Shown: piece after piece, positions 23,800 through 32,612 of the stretch
Position numbering within the stretch: position 1 is the stretch's first letter
Layout of the letters: the number at the start of each line of letters is the position of its first letter
NCBI RefSeq assembly: GCF_030056795.1
Contig: NZ_JASHKQ010000009.1
Coordinates: 62,001-126,000, forward strand
Length of the DNA: 64,000 bases
Direction: 5' to 3'
From: Rhodococcus sp. IEGM 1381
Lineage (GTDB): Bacteria > Actinomycetota > Actinomycetes > Mycobacteriales > Mycobacteriaceae
Program-made: the position numbers and the translations under genes
Notes under the pieces: model-generated
Told to the model about the DNA's origin: nothing
Seen by the model: only the letters and a program-made list of their open reading frames with translations
The model's database searches: none

Positions 23800-24426
23800 A
23801 TGTCCTGGTCAGTGTGGCTCGCATTTCTCGGTGCGAGCATCGTCATCAGTCTGTCCCCCGGTGCCGGTGCCATCGCATCGATGTCCACCGGGCTTCGCTA
23901 CGGCCTGCGCCGCGGCTACTGGAACATCTTCGGTCTGCAGATCGGCTTGCTCCTGCAGATCGGCATCGTCGCCGTCGGACTGGGTGCAGTGCTCGCCAGC
24001 TCGGCACTGGCGTTCACTGCGATCAAGTGGTTCGGTGTTGCGTACCTGGTCTACCTGGGTGTCCGTCAGTGGCGGGCAGCTCCCACCGACGTCGCCGAAG
24101 CCCCCGCGGTTGCCGACCGCGGAACGACGATGCTGGCACGAGGATTCCTGGTCAACGCCAGTAACCCGAAGGCCGTCGTGTTCATGGTCGCCGTCCTCCC
24201 CCAGTTCCTCGATCCGGCACTGCCTCTGCTCACTCAGTACCTCGTCATCGCGTCCACGATGGTCGCGGTCGACATGCTGGTGATGACCGGATACACCTCA
24301 CTGGCATCTCGGGTACTGCGGCTGATGCGTTCACAGCGTCAACAGAAGACAATGAATCGCACGTTCGCCGGGATGTTCTTCGCTGCCGCAACGTTCCTCG
24401 CGACCGTCCGTCGGGTCACACCGTGA
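23800..24426 (+). CDS. LysE/RhtB-family amino acid exporter
   Basis: 208-aa inner-membrane protein with about six hydrophobic helices. The N-terminus has the family pattern GASIVISLSPGAGAIASMSTGLRYGLRRGYWNI and the middle has LVNASNPKAVVFMVAVLPQF, characteristic of LysE/RhtB (homoserine, threonine and other amino acid export). Substrate not predictable. The stop overlaps the next small gene's GTG (GTGA). Confidence 0.92.
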   Translation: MSWSVWLAFLGASIVISLSPGAGAIASMSTGLRYGLRRGYWNIFGLQIGLLLQIGIVAVGLGAVLASSALAFTAIKWFGVAYLVYLGVRQWRAAPTDVAEAPAVADRGTTMLARGFLVNASNPKAVVFMVAVLPQFLDPALPLLTQYLVIASTMVAVDMLVMTGYTSLASRVLRLMRSQRQQKTMNRTFAGMFFAAATFLATVRRVTP

Positions 24427-24584
24427 GGAAGTATCGCGTGATCATGAAGAACGCGCTCGGCGGTGACCCGATTCCATTGGGATTGTTCGACACTCTCCTC
24501 GAAGCCAACACGTGGATCCAGGATGTCGGTAAGCGCGACGAGCACGAACTCGGCACCTACACAGTGGAAGTCGTCGACGAGTGA
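24423..24584 (+). CDS. 53-aa unknown protein between lysE-like and ychJ genes
   Basis: Short gene: GTG 24423 overlaps the LysE stop (GTGA), and its TGA (24582-24584) overlaps the GTG of the YchJ-like gene in the same way. The product starts MRKYRVIMKNALGGDP and ends TYTVEVVDE; it has a beta-helix-beta look with a hydrophobic middle (LGLFDTLLEANTWI) and many charged residues, no membrane helix and no cysteine. I recognise no family. The double 4-nt overlap and codon usage like the neighbours (GC-rich third positions) argue it is real. Function unknown. Confidence 0.7.
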   Translation: MRKYRVIMKNALGGDPIPLGLFDTLLEANTWIQDVGKRDEHELGTYTVEVVDE

Positions 24585-24964
24585 GTGGACGGTGTCCGTG
24601 TTCGAGTGGTGACACCTTCGACGCATGTTGTGAGCCGTATCTGCGCGGCAATGCGAGCGCGCCGACGGCCGAGAAGCTGATGCGATCTCGATTCACTGCG
24701 TTCGCCGTCGGCGATGCGGCTTACCTACGCGCGTCGTGGCATCCCGACACCGTTCCGGACGAGGTGGATGTCGATCCCGATCAGCGGTGGTACCGACTCG
24801 ACATTGTCGGGGTCGACGCCGGCGGACTGTTCGACGACGAGGGAACCGTCGAGTTCCGAGCGCACTACAAGCACCCCGAGGGGGCGGGCACGATGAGCGA
24901 GAAAAGTCGATTCGTCCGCGTGGGCGGCCGCTGGCTTTACCTCGACGGGGTGGTCTCGCGCTAG
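24581..24964 (+). CDS. YchJ-family (UPF0225) protein with SEC-C motif
   Basis: 127-aa protein of the YchJ/UPF0225 family. The N-terminal SEC-C type zinc motif CPCSSGDTFDACCEPYLRG is followed by the signature AEKLMRSRFTAFAVGDAAYLRASWHP, then a NTF2-like sheet ending GRWLYLDGVV. Biochemical function not established. GTG 24581 overlaps the upstream 53-aa gene; the stop overlaps the convergent DUF5997 gene by 4 nt. Confidence 0.92.
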   Translation: MSGRCPCSSGDTFDACCEPYLRGNASAPTAEKLMRSRFTAFAVGDAAYLRASWHPDTVPDEVDVDPDQRWYRLDIVGVDAGGLFDDEGTVEFRAHYKHPEGAGTMSEKSRFVRVGGRWLYLDGVVSR

Positions 24965-25377
24965 AGGTTGCGCAGCTTGGTCGGCCGATTCCCTGCAGTA
25001 CGACGTGCTTCCTGCTTCTCCTTGATCCGTTCGGCATCCTTGCGAACCTGGATCTGCGTCCGGCGCTCACGAACGAGCCACTGCGGCGGGCTGGCGACGA
25101 GCTCGTCGATGGCGTCACTGGTCAATGCTTCGGTGACACCGCCGCGAGCCAGGCCTGCGATGGAGACGCCCAGCTTCTTCGCGATGACGTCGCGGGGAAA
25201 CGGTCCGTTGGTCTGCAAGTCGGTCAGCCACTGCGGCGGATCGTTACGCAACGCGTCCAGGTCGGATCTGCTGACCATCGAGTTCTGAAACTCTTCGGGC
25301 GCTGCGGGAAGGTAGATGCCGAGCTTGTTCGCCGCGGTCAATGGCTTCATGGTCTGCTGTTTGTTCTCCGGGCTCAC
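24961..25377 (-). CDS. DUF5997-family protein
   Basis: 138-aa soluble protein containing GIYLPAAPEEFQ, NDPPQWLTDLQTNGPFPRDVIAKKLGVSIAGLARGG and SPPQWLVRERR: two copies of a PPQWL segment about 58 residues apart, with a helix-turn-helix-like stretch between them (VIAKKLGVSIAGLARGGV) and a basic C-terminus. I believe this is the DUF5997 family common in actinobacteria; function unknown. It is divergent from the LysR gene with 78 nt between them, a layout that often means the regulator controls it. Confidence 0.75.
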   Translation of the reverse strand: MSPENKQQTMKPLTAANKLGIYLPAAPEEFQNSMVSRSDLDALRNDPPQWLTDLQTNGPFPRDVIAKKLGVSIAGLARGGVTEALTSDAIDELVASPPQWLVRERRTQIQVRKDAERIKEKQEARRTAGNRPTKLRNL

Positions 25378-25442
25378 CGGACCACCTTATCCGGCATTCC
25401 GCGGACTCGACGCCACCGTCCCGCACGTTGCGCGCCGTCCCA

Positions 25443-25455
25443 TAGGCTCGACTCC
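25443..25455 (+). promoter_or_regulatory. Candidate -10 of leaderless lysR-type gene
   Basis: TAGGCT (25443-25448) lies 7 nt before the GTG of the LysR gene. No convincing -35. Shared 78-nt gap with the divergent DUF5997 gene. Confidence 0.4.
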
Positions 25456-26439
25456 GTGAACATCGATGTGCAGACACTGCGCTGGTACGCCGCAGTGGCG
25501 CAACAACTGCATTTCGCCCGCGCTGCTCAGTCGCTCGGAATCTCGCGAATCCGCCTGAGCAAGACCATCGTGGAACTCGAGGAGCAGCTCGGCGTCGACC
25601 TGTTCGTGCCAGGGGTCTCCCCCACCGAACTCACTGAGAACGGCCGCGCTCTGCTCGAGCGGGCTCTGGTGGAGATTGCCGAGGACGATCGACTGTCCGA
25701 GCTAGCCGAGGTTGCTGCTGCCGAGCCGACGACATTCACCATCGGATACGCCGAAGGTGTGACGCTGACGAAGTGGACGCGTATCTGGGCGGATCGGTTC
25801 CCGGACATCACGCTGGCCGTAACGGCGACGACGCCGGAGACACAGGTGTCGGCCCTGCACGACGGAACGGTCGATGTGAGCTTCGTCAGGCCGCCGATCG
25901 ATCGCGAGGGCCTGAGCGCCATCGGCCTGTATCAGGAAGTCCAGGTTGTGGTGGTCCCGAAAGACCACGCCGTCGCAGCATTCGATTCCGTAACCGCGAA
26001 CGATCTCGCCGACGAGCATCTGCTGGCGGATCCCGCGACGGTGCCCGAATGGGCTGCTGTGGCAACGGAACTCGAAGTCGGCAATCGCTCTGCCCTGCCC
26101 CCGATGAATTCCACTGCCGAGACGTTCGAGTACGTGGCTGCCGGGCTGGGTGTGGCGATAGTGCCGCATTCGGTGGCCCGATTCAACGCTCGCAAGGATC
26201 TCGTCTACCGCCCGGTGACCGACATCGAGCACTCCCAGATTGCGTTGGCCTGGGTCGCCGAACACGAGGACGACCGCATCGAGGAGTTCATCGGCATCGT
26301 ACGAGGACGGTCGACCCGAAGTTCACGAGGCTCGGCAGACGACGCGCCAGTCAAGAAGAAGAAGGCGCACCCCTCCAAGCCGGCTCGTCCGGTGGTGAAG
26401 ACGAAAACGAACACCCGCCGCAGCGGCAAGCGTCGCTAG
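25456..26439 (+). CDS. LysR-family transcriptional regulator with basic tail
   Basis: 327-aa LysR protein. The winged HTH occupies residues 1-60 (LRWYAAVAQQLHFARAAQSLGISRIRLSKTIVELEEQLGVDLFV), then a periplasmic-binding-like effector domain to about residue 280. The last 45 residues are Lys/Arg/Ser-rich with KKKKA, an actinobacterial tail that could add non-specific DNA binding. Start at GTG 25456. Probable target is the divergent DUF5997 gene or itself; effector unknown. Confidence 0.9.
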   Translation: MNIDVQTLRWYAAVAQQLHFARAAQSLGISRIRLSKTIVELEEQLGVDLFVPGVSPTELTENGRALLERALVEIAEDDRLSELAEVAAAEPTTFTIGYAEGVTLTKWTRIWADRFPDITLAVTATTPETQVSALHDGTVDVSFVRPPIDREGLSAIGLYQEVQVVVVPKDHAVAAFDSVTANDLADEHLLADPATVPEWAAVATELEVGNRSALPPMNSTAETFEYVAAGLGVAIVPHSVARFNARKDLVYRPVTDIEHSQIALAWVAEHEDDRIEEFIGIVRGRSTRSSRGSADDAPVKKKKAHPSKPARPVVKTKTNTRRSGKRR

Positions 26440-26471
26440 ACGGGCCGACGACCTGTGACGAACCGGGCGAA

Positions 26472-26846
26472 CTAGAGACCCAGGCCCCGCAGTCGGTCGA
26501 TCTCACGACGATCGCGCTTGGTCGGTCTACCCGCTCCTCGATCACGACGCGGTACTGAGGCCAGAACTTCCTTCGGAGGCGGCGGCGGACTGCGGTCGAT
26601 CAGACACTCGGGGACAACAGCTGCACCGACACGCTTGGTGATCGCCCGCACGACCACAACGATCTTCTCCACGCCGTCTACCCGGAGCCGAACCTCGTCG
26701 TTCGGACCGATTCGCAGACCGGGCTTCGCGGGGGTTCCGTTGACGCGGACGTGCCCACCACGGCACGCAGCGGCTGCCGCGGACCGCGTCTTGAACAACC
26801 GCACCGCCCAGATCCAGCTGTCGAGGCGGGCACTCTGTACTTCCAT
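26472..26846 (-). CDS. RNA-binding S4-domain protein (Hsp15/HslR-like)
   Basis: 124-aa protein. An S4 RNA-binding fold occupies residues 4-60 (ARLDSWIWAVRLFKTRSAAAAACRGGHVRVNGTPAKPGLRIGPNDEV), then a basic, Pro-rich C-terminus (RDRGAGRPTKRDRREIDRLRG). Homologous to Hsp15, which in E. coli recycles 50S subunits carrying nascent chains. It sits 33 nt downstream of nadC on the same strand and may be co-transcribed, though a functional link with NAD synthesis is not evident. Confidence 0.9.
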   Translation of the reverse strand: MEVQSARLDSWIWAVRLFKTRSAAAAACRGGHVRVNGTPAKPGLRIGPNDEVRLRVDGVEKIVVVVRAITKRVGAAVVPECLIDRSPPPPPKEVLASVPRRDRGAGRPTKRDRREIDRLRGLGL

Positions 26847-26879
26847 CTTCGAACGAATTCCTCACATCGCGGGGCTCGA

Positions 26880-27755
26880 CTACATGTCCAGACCGAGATC
26901 GAGCACTGTCACCGAGTGTGTCAGACCGCCCACGGCCAGAAAGTCGACCCCCGTCCGCGCGTAGTCCCGTGCCACGTCGACCGTCAACCCACCCGAGGAT
27001 TCCAGCTTGGTCTCGGGAGCGAACTTGTCGCGACGCTGGACCGCCATCTGTGTCTGCCACAGCGCAAAGTTGTCCAGCAGAACGAGTTCGACGTTCTCGG
27101 CAAGTACCTGGTCGAGTTGTTCGAGGCTGTCGACTTCCACTTCACAGGCGATGTTCGGCGCAGCGGCCCGCACCGCGTTCAACGCAGCGACGACCGATCC
27201 GGCAGCCGCAACGTGATTGTCCTTGATGAGCGCGGCATCGCCCAACCCCATTCGATGATTGACTCCACCGCCGGCGCGCACCGCATACTTCTGCAACGAA
27301 CGCATGCCCGGCAACGTCTTTCGGCTGTCCCGAATCTTGCACTCGGTGTCTATTACCTCGGCGACCCAGCCGGCTGTCGCGGTGGCGATCCCCGACAGAT
27401 GGCACACGATGTTGAGCATCGTGCGCTCGGCTGTGAGCAACCCTCGTGTCGGGGCCTCGACCGTCAGAACGGTCTGTCCTGGTTCCACACTCGCCCCGTC
27501 CTCGATGCGATGCACGATGGAATATCCCTCGCGACCGATCACCTCGTCGAGGACCAGAAGGCCGACGTCGAGGCCGGCGATCGTGCCGAACTGGCGTGAC
27601 ACCACCGAGGCCGTCGCCACGGCGTCCTCGGAAACCGTTGCGGTGGTGGTGATGTCGGGTCCGTACCGTAAGTCCTCATCCAGCGCCGTCCGGATCAGTG
27701 CAAGCACCTCGGCTCGGTCGACGCCTGGGTTCACCTCGGTCGAGATTTCGGACAT
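26880..27755 (-). CDS. nadC: Quinolinate phosphoribosyltransferase
   Basis: 291-aa enzyme making nicotinate mononucleotide from quinolinate and PRPP. Motifs: DSRKTLPGMRSLQKYAVRAGGGVNHRMGL (substrate-binding Arg/Lys/His), IKDNHVAAAGS, EVEVDSLEQL and LLDNF, and ESSGGLTVDVARDYARTGVDFLAVGGLTHS. Full length. The start lies one nt after the nadB stop, so nadA-nadB-nadC is one operon for de novo NAD synthesis. Confidence 0.97.
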   Translation of the reverse strand: MSEISTEVNPGVDRAEVLALIRTALDEDLRYGPDITTTATVSEDAVATASVVSRQFGTIAGLDVGLLVLDEVIGREGYSIVHRIEDGASVEPGQTVLTVEAPTRGLLTAERTMLNIVCHLSGIATATAGWVAEVIDTECKIRDSRKTLPGMRSLQKYAVRAGGGVNHRMGLGDAALIKDNHVAAAGSVVAALNAVRAAAPNIACEVEVDSLEQLDQVLAENVELVLLDNFALWQTQMAVQRRDKFAPETKLESSGGLTVDVARDYARTGVDFLAVGGLTHSVTVLDLGLDM

Positions 27756-27756
27756 G

Positions 27757-29325
27757 TCAGCTCGCTCCCGTCATCACGTCGTTGTTCACGATCCCCAGCT
27801 GTCCGTCGGGATCTCGTTCGATGTGCAGGCTTCGGCCTTGCGCCGGCGCACTCTCGGGGAAATCGCGTCGGGTGTGGCACCCTCTGCTTTCGCGACGATG
27901 GTTCGCGGCCAGGACGATGACCTCCGCCGCGGCCGTCAACGCAGCATCCTCGACTGCGCGTGCATCGACCGGCGGTTCCGATACGACACCGTGGGCCAGG
28001 ACGCGTTGTGCCGCAGCGAGTCCCGCTGCATCGCGAACCACACCGACCTCAGCCGTCATCGTGTGCTGCAGCACGCCGCGGTCGATGCGTCGGTAGGTGG
28101 GTAACGCGAGGTCCGTGACCTCGACCCTCGTGCCGACCCGCTCGGCAGCCACAATCGCCGCACGCTCACCCACGACAAGACCTTCGAGCAGACTGTTCGA
28201 GGCCAACCTGTTCGCGCCGTGCAAGCCCGTGCGTGCCACTTCACCCGCGGCGAGCAAGCCCGGAACCGAGGTGCGTCCAGCCGTATCCGTCACCACTCCT
28301 CCGCACGAATAGTGCGCTGCAGGTGCCACCGGAATCAGGTCCGTCGCCGGATCGATGCCGGCCTCGAGGCACGAAGCGGTCACGGTCGGGAATCGCTCGT
28401 GGAAGTGCTCCACGAGGCGGGCGTCGAGCAGCACGTGGTCGCCGCCGCTGTCGTGCAGTAGTTCTGCAATGGCCCGGGACACCACGTCGCGTGGCGCAAG
28501 ATCACCGAGCGGGTGCACTCCGGCCATGAACGCACGGCCTGCGACATCCACGAGGTGTGCACCCTCGCCGCGTACCGCCTCGCTGATCAACGGACGGCGT
28601 CCCGTCGTCCCGGCAGCGAACAGCACCGTCGGATGGAACTGCACGAATTCGAGATCGGCCACGCGGGCACCTGCATCGAGGGCGAGCGCGATGCCGTCTG
28701 CCGTCGCGCCGGCCGGGTTGGTGCTGCACGAGAACAGCTGTCCCAGTCCGCCGGTGGCCAGGAGAACCGTCGGGCAATGAACGACTCCGACGCCACGAGG
28801 CCCACGGACGAGGAGACCGACAACCTCGCCGTCGGTGGTCAGCACCCGCAGCGCGGTCGTGTCGAACTGCACCGTCGGCACTGCACCGTCGAGTGTGCGC
28901 TGCACCTCGGCACCGGTGGCGTCGCCGCCGGCATGGATGATGCGGCGCACACTGTGGCCGCCTTCCCTGGTGCGTGCGACAGAGCCGTCGGCAGCGCGAT
29001 CGAATTCTGCACCTGCAGCTTCGAGCGAGGCGATCGCCGCCCGCCCGCCGGTAACGATGGAGCGCACGGCGTCCTCGTCGCACAGTCCTGCACCGGCAGC
29101 ACACGTATCGGCCACGTGCGATTCGATCGAATCGTCGACTTCTGCTCCGACGACAGCGATCCCACCCTGGGCATACTGCGTCGCGGTGTCGGTGGAGCTC
29201 CCCTTGCTCACGGTCAGCACCCGAAGGCCGCGGGCGGCAGCGGTACGAGCCGCAGTGAGTCCGGCGATACCGCCGCCGACAACGACCAGATCAGCTCCGG
29301 TTTCCCACGCGACCGACGGATTCAC
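27757..29325 (-). CDS. nadB: L-aspartate oxidase
   Basis: 522-aa FAD enzyme oxidising aspartate to iminoaspartate, substrate of NadA. The N-terminal FAD-binding motif [19 protein letters not shown] is clear. Active-site strings [32 protein letters not shown] and [50 protein letters not shown] match the family. GTG 29325 overlaps the nadA stop by 4 nt (GTGA). Confidence 0.97.
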   Translation of the reverse strand: MNPSVAWETGADLVVVGGGIAGLTAARTAAARGLRVLTVSKGSSTDTATQYAQGGIAVVGAEVDDSIESHVADTCAAGAGLCDEDAVRSIVTGGRAAIASLEAAGAEFDRAADGSVARTREGGHSVRRIIHAGGDATGAEVQRTLDGAVPTVQFDTTALRVLTTDGEVVGLLVRGPRGVGVVHCPTVLLATGGLGQLFSCSTNPAGATADGIALALDAGARVADLEFVQFHPTVLFAAGTTGRRPLISEAVRGEGAHLVDVAGRAFMAGVHPLGDLAPRDVVSRAIAELLHDSGGDHVLLDARLVEHFHERFPTVTASCLEAGIDPATDLIPVAPAAHYSCGGVVTDTAGRTSVPGLLAAGEVARTGLHGANRLASNSLLEGLVVGERAAIVAAERVGTRVEVTDLALPTYRRIDRGVLQHTMTAEVGVVRDAAGLAAAQRVLAHGVVSEPPVDARAVEDAALTAAAEVIVLAANHRRESRGCHTRRDFPESAPAQGRSLHIERDPDGQLGIVNNDVMTGAS

Positions 29326-30380
29326 TCGCCGCCGCCGGGGGTACCGATTTCGATCATCCGCTGCACCGACTTACTGGCAATGTTGGCGGTTTCGAGGTCG
29401 ACATGTACCTCGTCTCGTCCTTCGACGAGGCAGCGAAGCAGCGCCGCAGGGGTGATCATCTTCATGTAGCCGCACGATGCACGGTCGTTGACGGCGAGGA
29501 ATTCGACGTCGGGTGCCGCCATCCGCAATTGGTGCAGCATGCCGATCTCGGTGGCGACCAGGACCTGCTTCGACGCGGTGGTGCGGGCAGCGTCGAGCAT
29601 GCCGCCGGTGGAGAGAATCTTGACCTTCTCGGCTGGAACGAATCCTTCGCCGGCGAGGTAGAGAGCCGACGTGGCGCAACCGCATTCGGGGTGCACGTAC
29701 AGCTCTGCATCGGGGTGGGTGCGAGACTTCTCGGCCAGCTCGTCGCCGTTGATGCCGGCGTGCACGTGGCATTCTCCGGCCCAGATGTGCAGATTCTCGC
29801 GTCTGGTCACGCGCTTGACGTGTGCGCCGAGGAACTGATCCGGCAGGAACAGGATGTCGCGGCTGGGGTCGATGGACTGGACGACCTCCACGGCGTTGGA
29901 CGACGTGCAGCAGATATCGGTCAGCGCTTTGATCTCGGCGGTGGTGTTGACGTACGAGACGACGACGGCGTCGGGAAAATCGGCCTTCCATTCGCGGAGC
30001 TGGTCTGCGGTGATGGAATCGGCCAGCGAGCAGCCGGCGCGCTGGTCCGGGATGAGGATCGTTTTCTGCGGGCTCAGGATCTTGGCGGTCTCGGCCATGA
30101 AATGAACTCCGCAGAACACGATCGTGTCCTCGGAGACCTCGGCGGCCATACGCGAGAGCGCAAGAGAGTCGCCGACGTGGTCGGCGACATCTTGAATCGC
30201 CGGCAGCTGGTAGTTGTGCGCGAGCAGAGTCGCGCCGCGTAGATCGGCGAGCCGGCGCACTTCGGCCGCCCATTCCGGAGTTGCCTCCACTCCCCCGTAG
30301 CCACCTGCTCCGTCGACGATGTCGCGAACTCCGGCGAATGCCGAGTCCAGGATGTTCACCCGGGTAGCGCTGCTGGTCAT
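29322..30380 (-). CDS. nadA: Quinolinate synthase
   Basis: 352-aa [4Fe-4S] enzyme condensing iminoaspartate with dihydroxyacetone phosphate to quinolinate. Motifs: [57 protein letters not shown], and [18 protein letters not shown], holding the cluster cysteines. ATG 30380 follows AAGGAG. First gene of the nad operon; its promoter overlaps the palindrome at 30437-30459 shared with the divergent nrtR. Confidence 0.97.
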   Translation of the reverse strand: MTSSATRVNILDSAFAGVRDIVDGAGGYGGVEATPEWAAEVRRLADLRGATLLAHNYQLPAIQDVADHVGDSLALSRMAAEVSEDTIVFCGVHFMAETAKILSPQKTILIPDQRAGCSLADSITADQLREWKADFPDAVVVSYVNTTAEIKALTDICCTSSNAVEVVQSIDPSRDILFLPDQFLGAHVKRVTRRENLHIWAGECHVHAGINGDELAEKSRTHPDAELYVHPECGCATSALYLAGEGFVPAEKVKILSTGGMLDAARTTASKQVLVATEIGMLHQLRMAAPDVEFLAVNDRASCGYMKMITPAALLRCLVEGRDEVHVDLETANIASKSVQRMIEIGTPGGGE

Positions 30381-30436
30381 GACGGTTCTCCTTCACCGAT
30401 CATCCGGTCGTCGGTGACCGAATTTCCTCCGAGGGA

Positions 30437-30459
30437 GTTTTCGACCTATGATCGAAAAC
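30437..30459. promoter_or_regulatory. NrtR-type operator between nadA and nrtR
   Basis: Palindrome with 8-bp arms GTTTTCGA (30437-30444) and TCGAAAAC (30452-30459) and a 7-bp spacer. The right half contains TATGAT (30447-30452), the -10 box of nrtR, 7 nt before ATG 30460. Lying between two divergent genes of NAD synthesis, it is the natural binding site for the Nudix-type regulator NrtR. Confidence 0.75.
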
Positions 30460-31167
30460 ATGATTCATCGTAGCACCGTCCACGAAGTACTCATTGCGGT
30501 GTTCCAAGTTCGAGCCTTTTCCGACCCGGACATCCCCGAACTGGCGGTGCTGCTGTGGCAGCGCGCCCTCGATCCCGAGGTCGGCACCTGGTCGCTACCC
30601 GGCGGCACTCTGCGCGACGACGAGAACCTCGCGACATCCGCACGTCGCCAACTCGCCGAGAAGGTCGACGTGCGCTCGGTGGCGCACCTCGAACAGCTGT
30701 CGATCTTCAGCGAACCCGATCGGGTACCGGGAGACAGGAGGATCGCGTCGACCTTCCTCGGCCTGGTGCCTATCTCGGCAGAACCGACACTGCCTGCGGA
30801 CACGACATGGCACCCCATCTCCGCTCTGCCCCACATGTCGTTCGATCATGGAACCGTCGTCGCTCACGCGAGACATCGGCTGGTCGCGAAACTGTCGTAC
30901 ACCAACATCGGCTTCGCACTGGCACCGGTCGACTTCGCGATCTCGTCCCTGCGCGAAATCTACGGTGCAGCACTGGGGTACCAGGTGGATGCCACCAACC
31001 TGCAGCGAGTGCTGAGCCGTCGCGGCGTCATCGAACCCACGGGCCGTCGGGCACCATCGGGCAAAGCCGGAGGCAGGCCGCCGGCTCTGTTTCGCTTTGC
31101 CGACAACAGCATTCGAGTCACCGACGAGTTCGCCGCGTTGCGCCCGCCCACCCCCAATACTCCCTAG
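30460..31167 (+). CDS. nrtR: NrtR-type Nudix transcriptional regulator of NAD synthesis
   Basis: 235-aa protein with an N-terminal Nudix fold (to about residue 145) and a C-terminal winged helix (ATNLQRVLSRRGVIEPTGRR), the NrtR architecture. NrtR senses ADP-ribose and represses NAD genes. The Nudix box, GTLRDDENLATSARRQLAEKVDV, keeps the first Glu (GX5E) but lacks the REUXEE pair (RQLAEK), so hydrolase activity is probably lost, as expected for a regulator. I start at ATG 30460, directly after the operator palindrome and 7 nt after a TATGAT -10 (leaderless); an ATG at 30448 lies inside the palindrome and is the alternative. The divergent partner is nadABC; Rv1593c is in the same position in M. 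tuberculosis as I recall. Confidence 0.88.
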   Translation: MIHRSTVHEVLIAVFQVRAFSDPDIPELAVLLWQRALDPEVGTWSLPGGTLRDDENLATSARRQLAEKVDVRSVAHLEQLSIFSEPDRVPGDRRIASTFLGLVPISAEPTLPADTTWHPISALPHMSFDHGTVVAHARHRLVAKLSYTNIGFALAPVDFAISSLREIYGAALGYQVDATNLQRVLSRRGVIEPTGRRAPSGKAGGRPPALFRFADNSIRVTDEFAALRPPTPNTP

Positions 31168-31244
31168 CCCGCACGCTCGCGAAGGCCGGACGCCGGCGGG
31201 ACAGCTATGGCACCCTCGCACTGTTCGCCGGTAAGTTCCGTGCG

Positions 31245-31688
31245 GTGGAAAAAACGGCATTCGATTGGTATCTACGAGACGTCATGGATCCAGTCGATAC
31301 CTCGACGGTCGGCCGCTGCGACGAAACGAACGCCGAATACTGCGGCCTGGTGGCCCAGCTCCACGGTGAACGGTGGAGGGTGCGCACAGCTCGCGTGACG
31401 CCGCGTAAACCCGGTCTCTTTCTGGCCTTTTGGCGACGAGGGGCGGACGGAACCACAGAACCGTTCCGATCGACGGACCAGGATGGACTTCTTGTGCTGA
31501 TCGACACAGACGGTCACCGCGCGGGATTCAGATTCACGGCAGAACAACTCGACCGACTCGGGATCACCGCATCCCCGGCACACTTGGGAAAGCGGGGCTT
31601 TCGCGTGTACCCAACCTGGTGCACCGGGCTCAATCCCCAGGCACGACGAACGCAGCAGCAGCACGCGGAGGCATTCTTCGAGGTCTGA
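31245..31688 (+). CDS. MepB-family protein
   Basis: 147-aa protein resembling the MepB family (named for a gene next to the mepA exporter of Staphylococcus; function undefined). Family-like strings: WYLRDVMDPVD, RVTPRKPGLFLAFWRR, LLVLIDTDGHRAGFRFTAEQLDRLGI, KRGFRVYPTWCTGLNPQARRTQQQHAEAFFEV. I choose GTG 31245 as the start because the WYLRDV segment aligns with the family; ATG 31284 would drop 13 residues. No Shine-Dalgarno is obvious. Same strand as nrtR with a 77-nt gap. Confidence 0.75.
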   Translation: MEKTAFDWYLRDVMDPVDTSTVGRCDETNAEYCGLVAQLHGERWRVRTARVTPRKPGLFLAFWRRGADGTTEPFRSTDQDGLLVLIDTDGHRAGFRFTAEQLDRLGITASPAHLGKRGFRVYPTWCTGLNPQARRTQQQHAEAFFEV

Positions 31689-31768
31689 ACCTTCGGAGCT
31701 GCCGACGTCGAGCCCTGGACGCACCGCTGCTCTCGTGCACGCAGACAGATCGCAAAAATGGATCGACG

Positions 31769-32365
31769 TCAGTCGGCCCGATTCGAGTCGAACGACGGTG
31801 GCGGCGGGTAGAACTCGACGTCGAGGTCGTCCGGTTCGGGATCGGTATGTCGCAGATTGTCGTTGGGGTTCATTGCTGCCAACAGCAGAACGACCAACGA
31901 CGCCGTCAGCGCCTGGACGATCAGCACCAGTGGAGTCTCGATGCTCGGTGCCACCGTGACGATCGAGCCCACTACAGGGTCGGCGGACTTCGGAAACCGC
32001 AGAGCGGCAATTGCATTACCGACCACAATCGCAGCGATCGAACCGGTCAGTGCACCCACGAAGATTGCCGCGAACAGGCGTGCACCCCGCTCCGACTTCC
32101 ACAGCCACCAGCCGACCGGGAGTACGAGACCGAGGGAGAACGAGACGAGGGAGAAGATCGCGATGGCGTCGAATCGGTGCAGACTCTCGCCGGTCAGAGC
32201 CGCCCCGCGGTCCTGCGCCACCACGAGCAACTGCTGCGCGGGTGCCAGTAGGCCCCACAGCATGCCGCCCAGTGCAGACAGCGCCACCGATATCGCTACC
32301 ACCACCGCCATAACCCGGCGGGTGCTGTGTCGCGGTGGACTTTCGAGCAGTTCCGACATGGACAC
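31769..32365 (-). CDS. DUF2567 membrane protein
   Basis: 198-aa integral membrane protein: four hydrophobic segments (about residues 18-45, 70-90, 97-120, 137-165) and an acidic/Pro-rich cytosolic tail. In mycobacteria the homologue (Rv1591, as I recall) also follows bioB and bsaP. Function unknown; conserved linkage to biotin genes suggests a role related to biotin or simple operon membership. Starts at GTG 32365, directly abutting the bsaP stop (ATG 32359 is an alternative). Confidence 0.83.
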   Translation of the reverse strand: MSMSELLESPPRHSTRRVMAVVVAISVALSALGGMLWGLLAPAQQLLVVAQDRGAALTGESLHRFDAIAIFSLVSFSLGLVLPVGWWLWKSERGARLFAAIFVGALTGSIAAIVVGNAIAALRFPKSADPVVGSIVTVAPSIETPLVLIVQALTASLVVLLLAAMNPNDNLRHTDPEPDDLDVEFYPPPPSFDSNRAD

Positions 32366-32590
32366 CTATCGCCTGCCCGTCGCTGCCGAGTCGATCAGGC
32401 CGTGCCGCGAGCACACCGAGGACCACCCGTCGGGGACAATCTGAACCACCATTCGGCGCCCGCATCTGGCGCAGAAGCGCGGAGGTTCGAGCCCGAGGCG
32501 GACGGCGACCGGCAACGAATCGGAACCCGCTACCGCCTCGGACGTGACAGACCGACCGGTGTGCGGGTCGAAGTGGGTCTCGCTCGTCAT
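32366..32590 (-). CDS. bsaP: Biotin synthase auxiliary protein (BsaP-like)
   Basis: 74-aa protein downstream of bioB. It has three cysteines, C40 and C43 in FCARCGRRM and C60 in SSVCSRHG (plus H63), a likely metal or [4Fe-4S] site. Matches the short protein encoded after bioB in mycobacteria (Rv1590), described as BsaP and required for BioB turnover. Start ATG 32590 ([12 protein letters not shown]), preceded by AGGGTGGG. The gap to bioB is 22 nt, and DUF2567 follows directly, so bioB-bsaP-DUF2567 is one operon. This is recognised by position and cysteine pattern. Confidence 0.82.
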   Translation of the reverse strand: MTSETHFDPHTGRSVTSEAVAGSDSLPVAVRLGLEPPRFCARCGRRMVVQIVPDGWSSVCSRHGLIDSAATGRR

Positions 32591-32612
32591 TCGACCCACC
32601 CTAATACGCACA

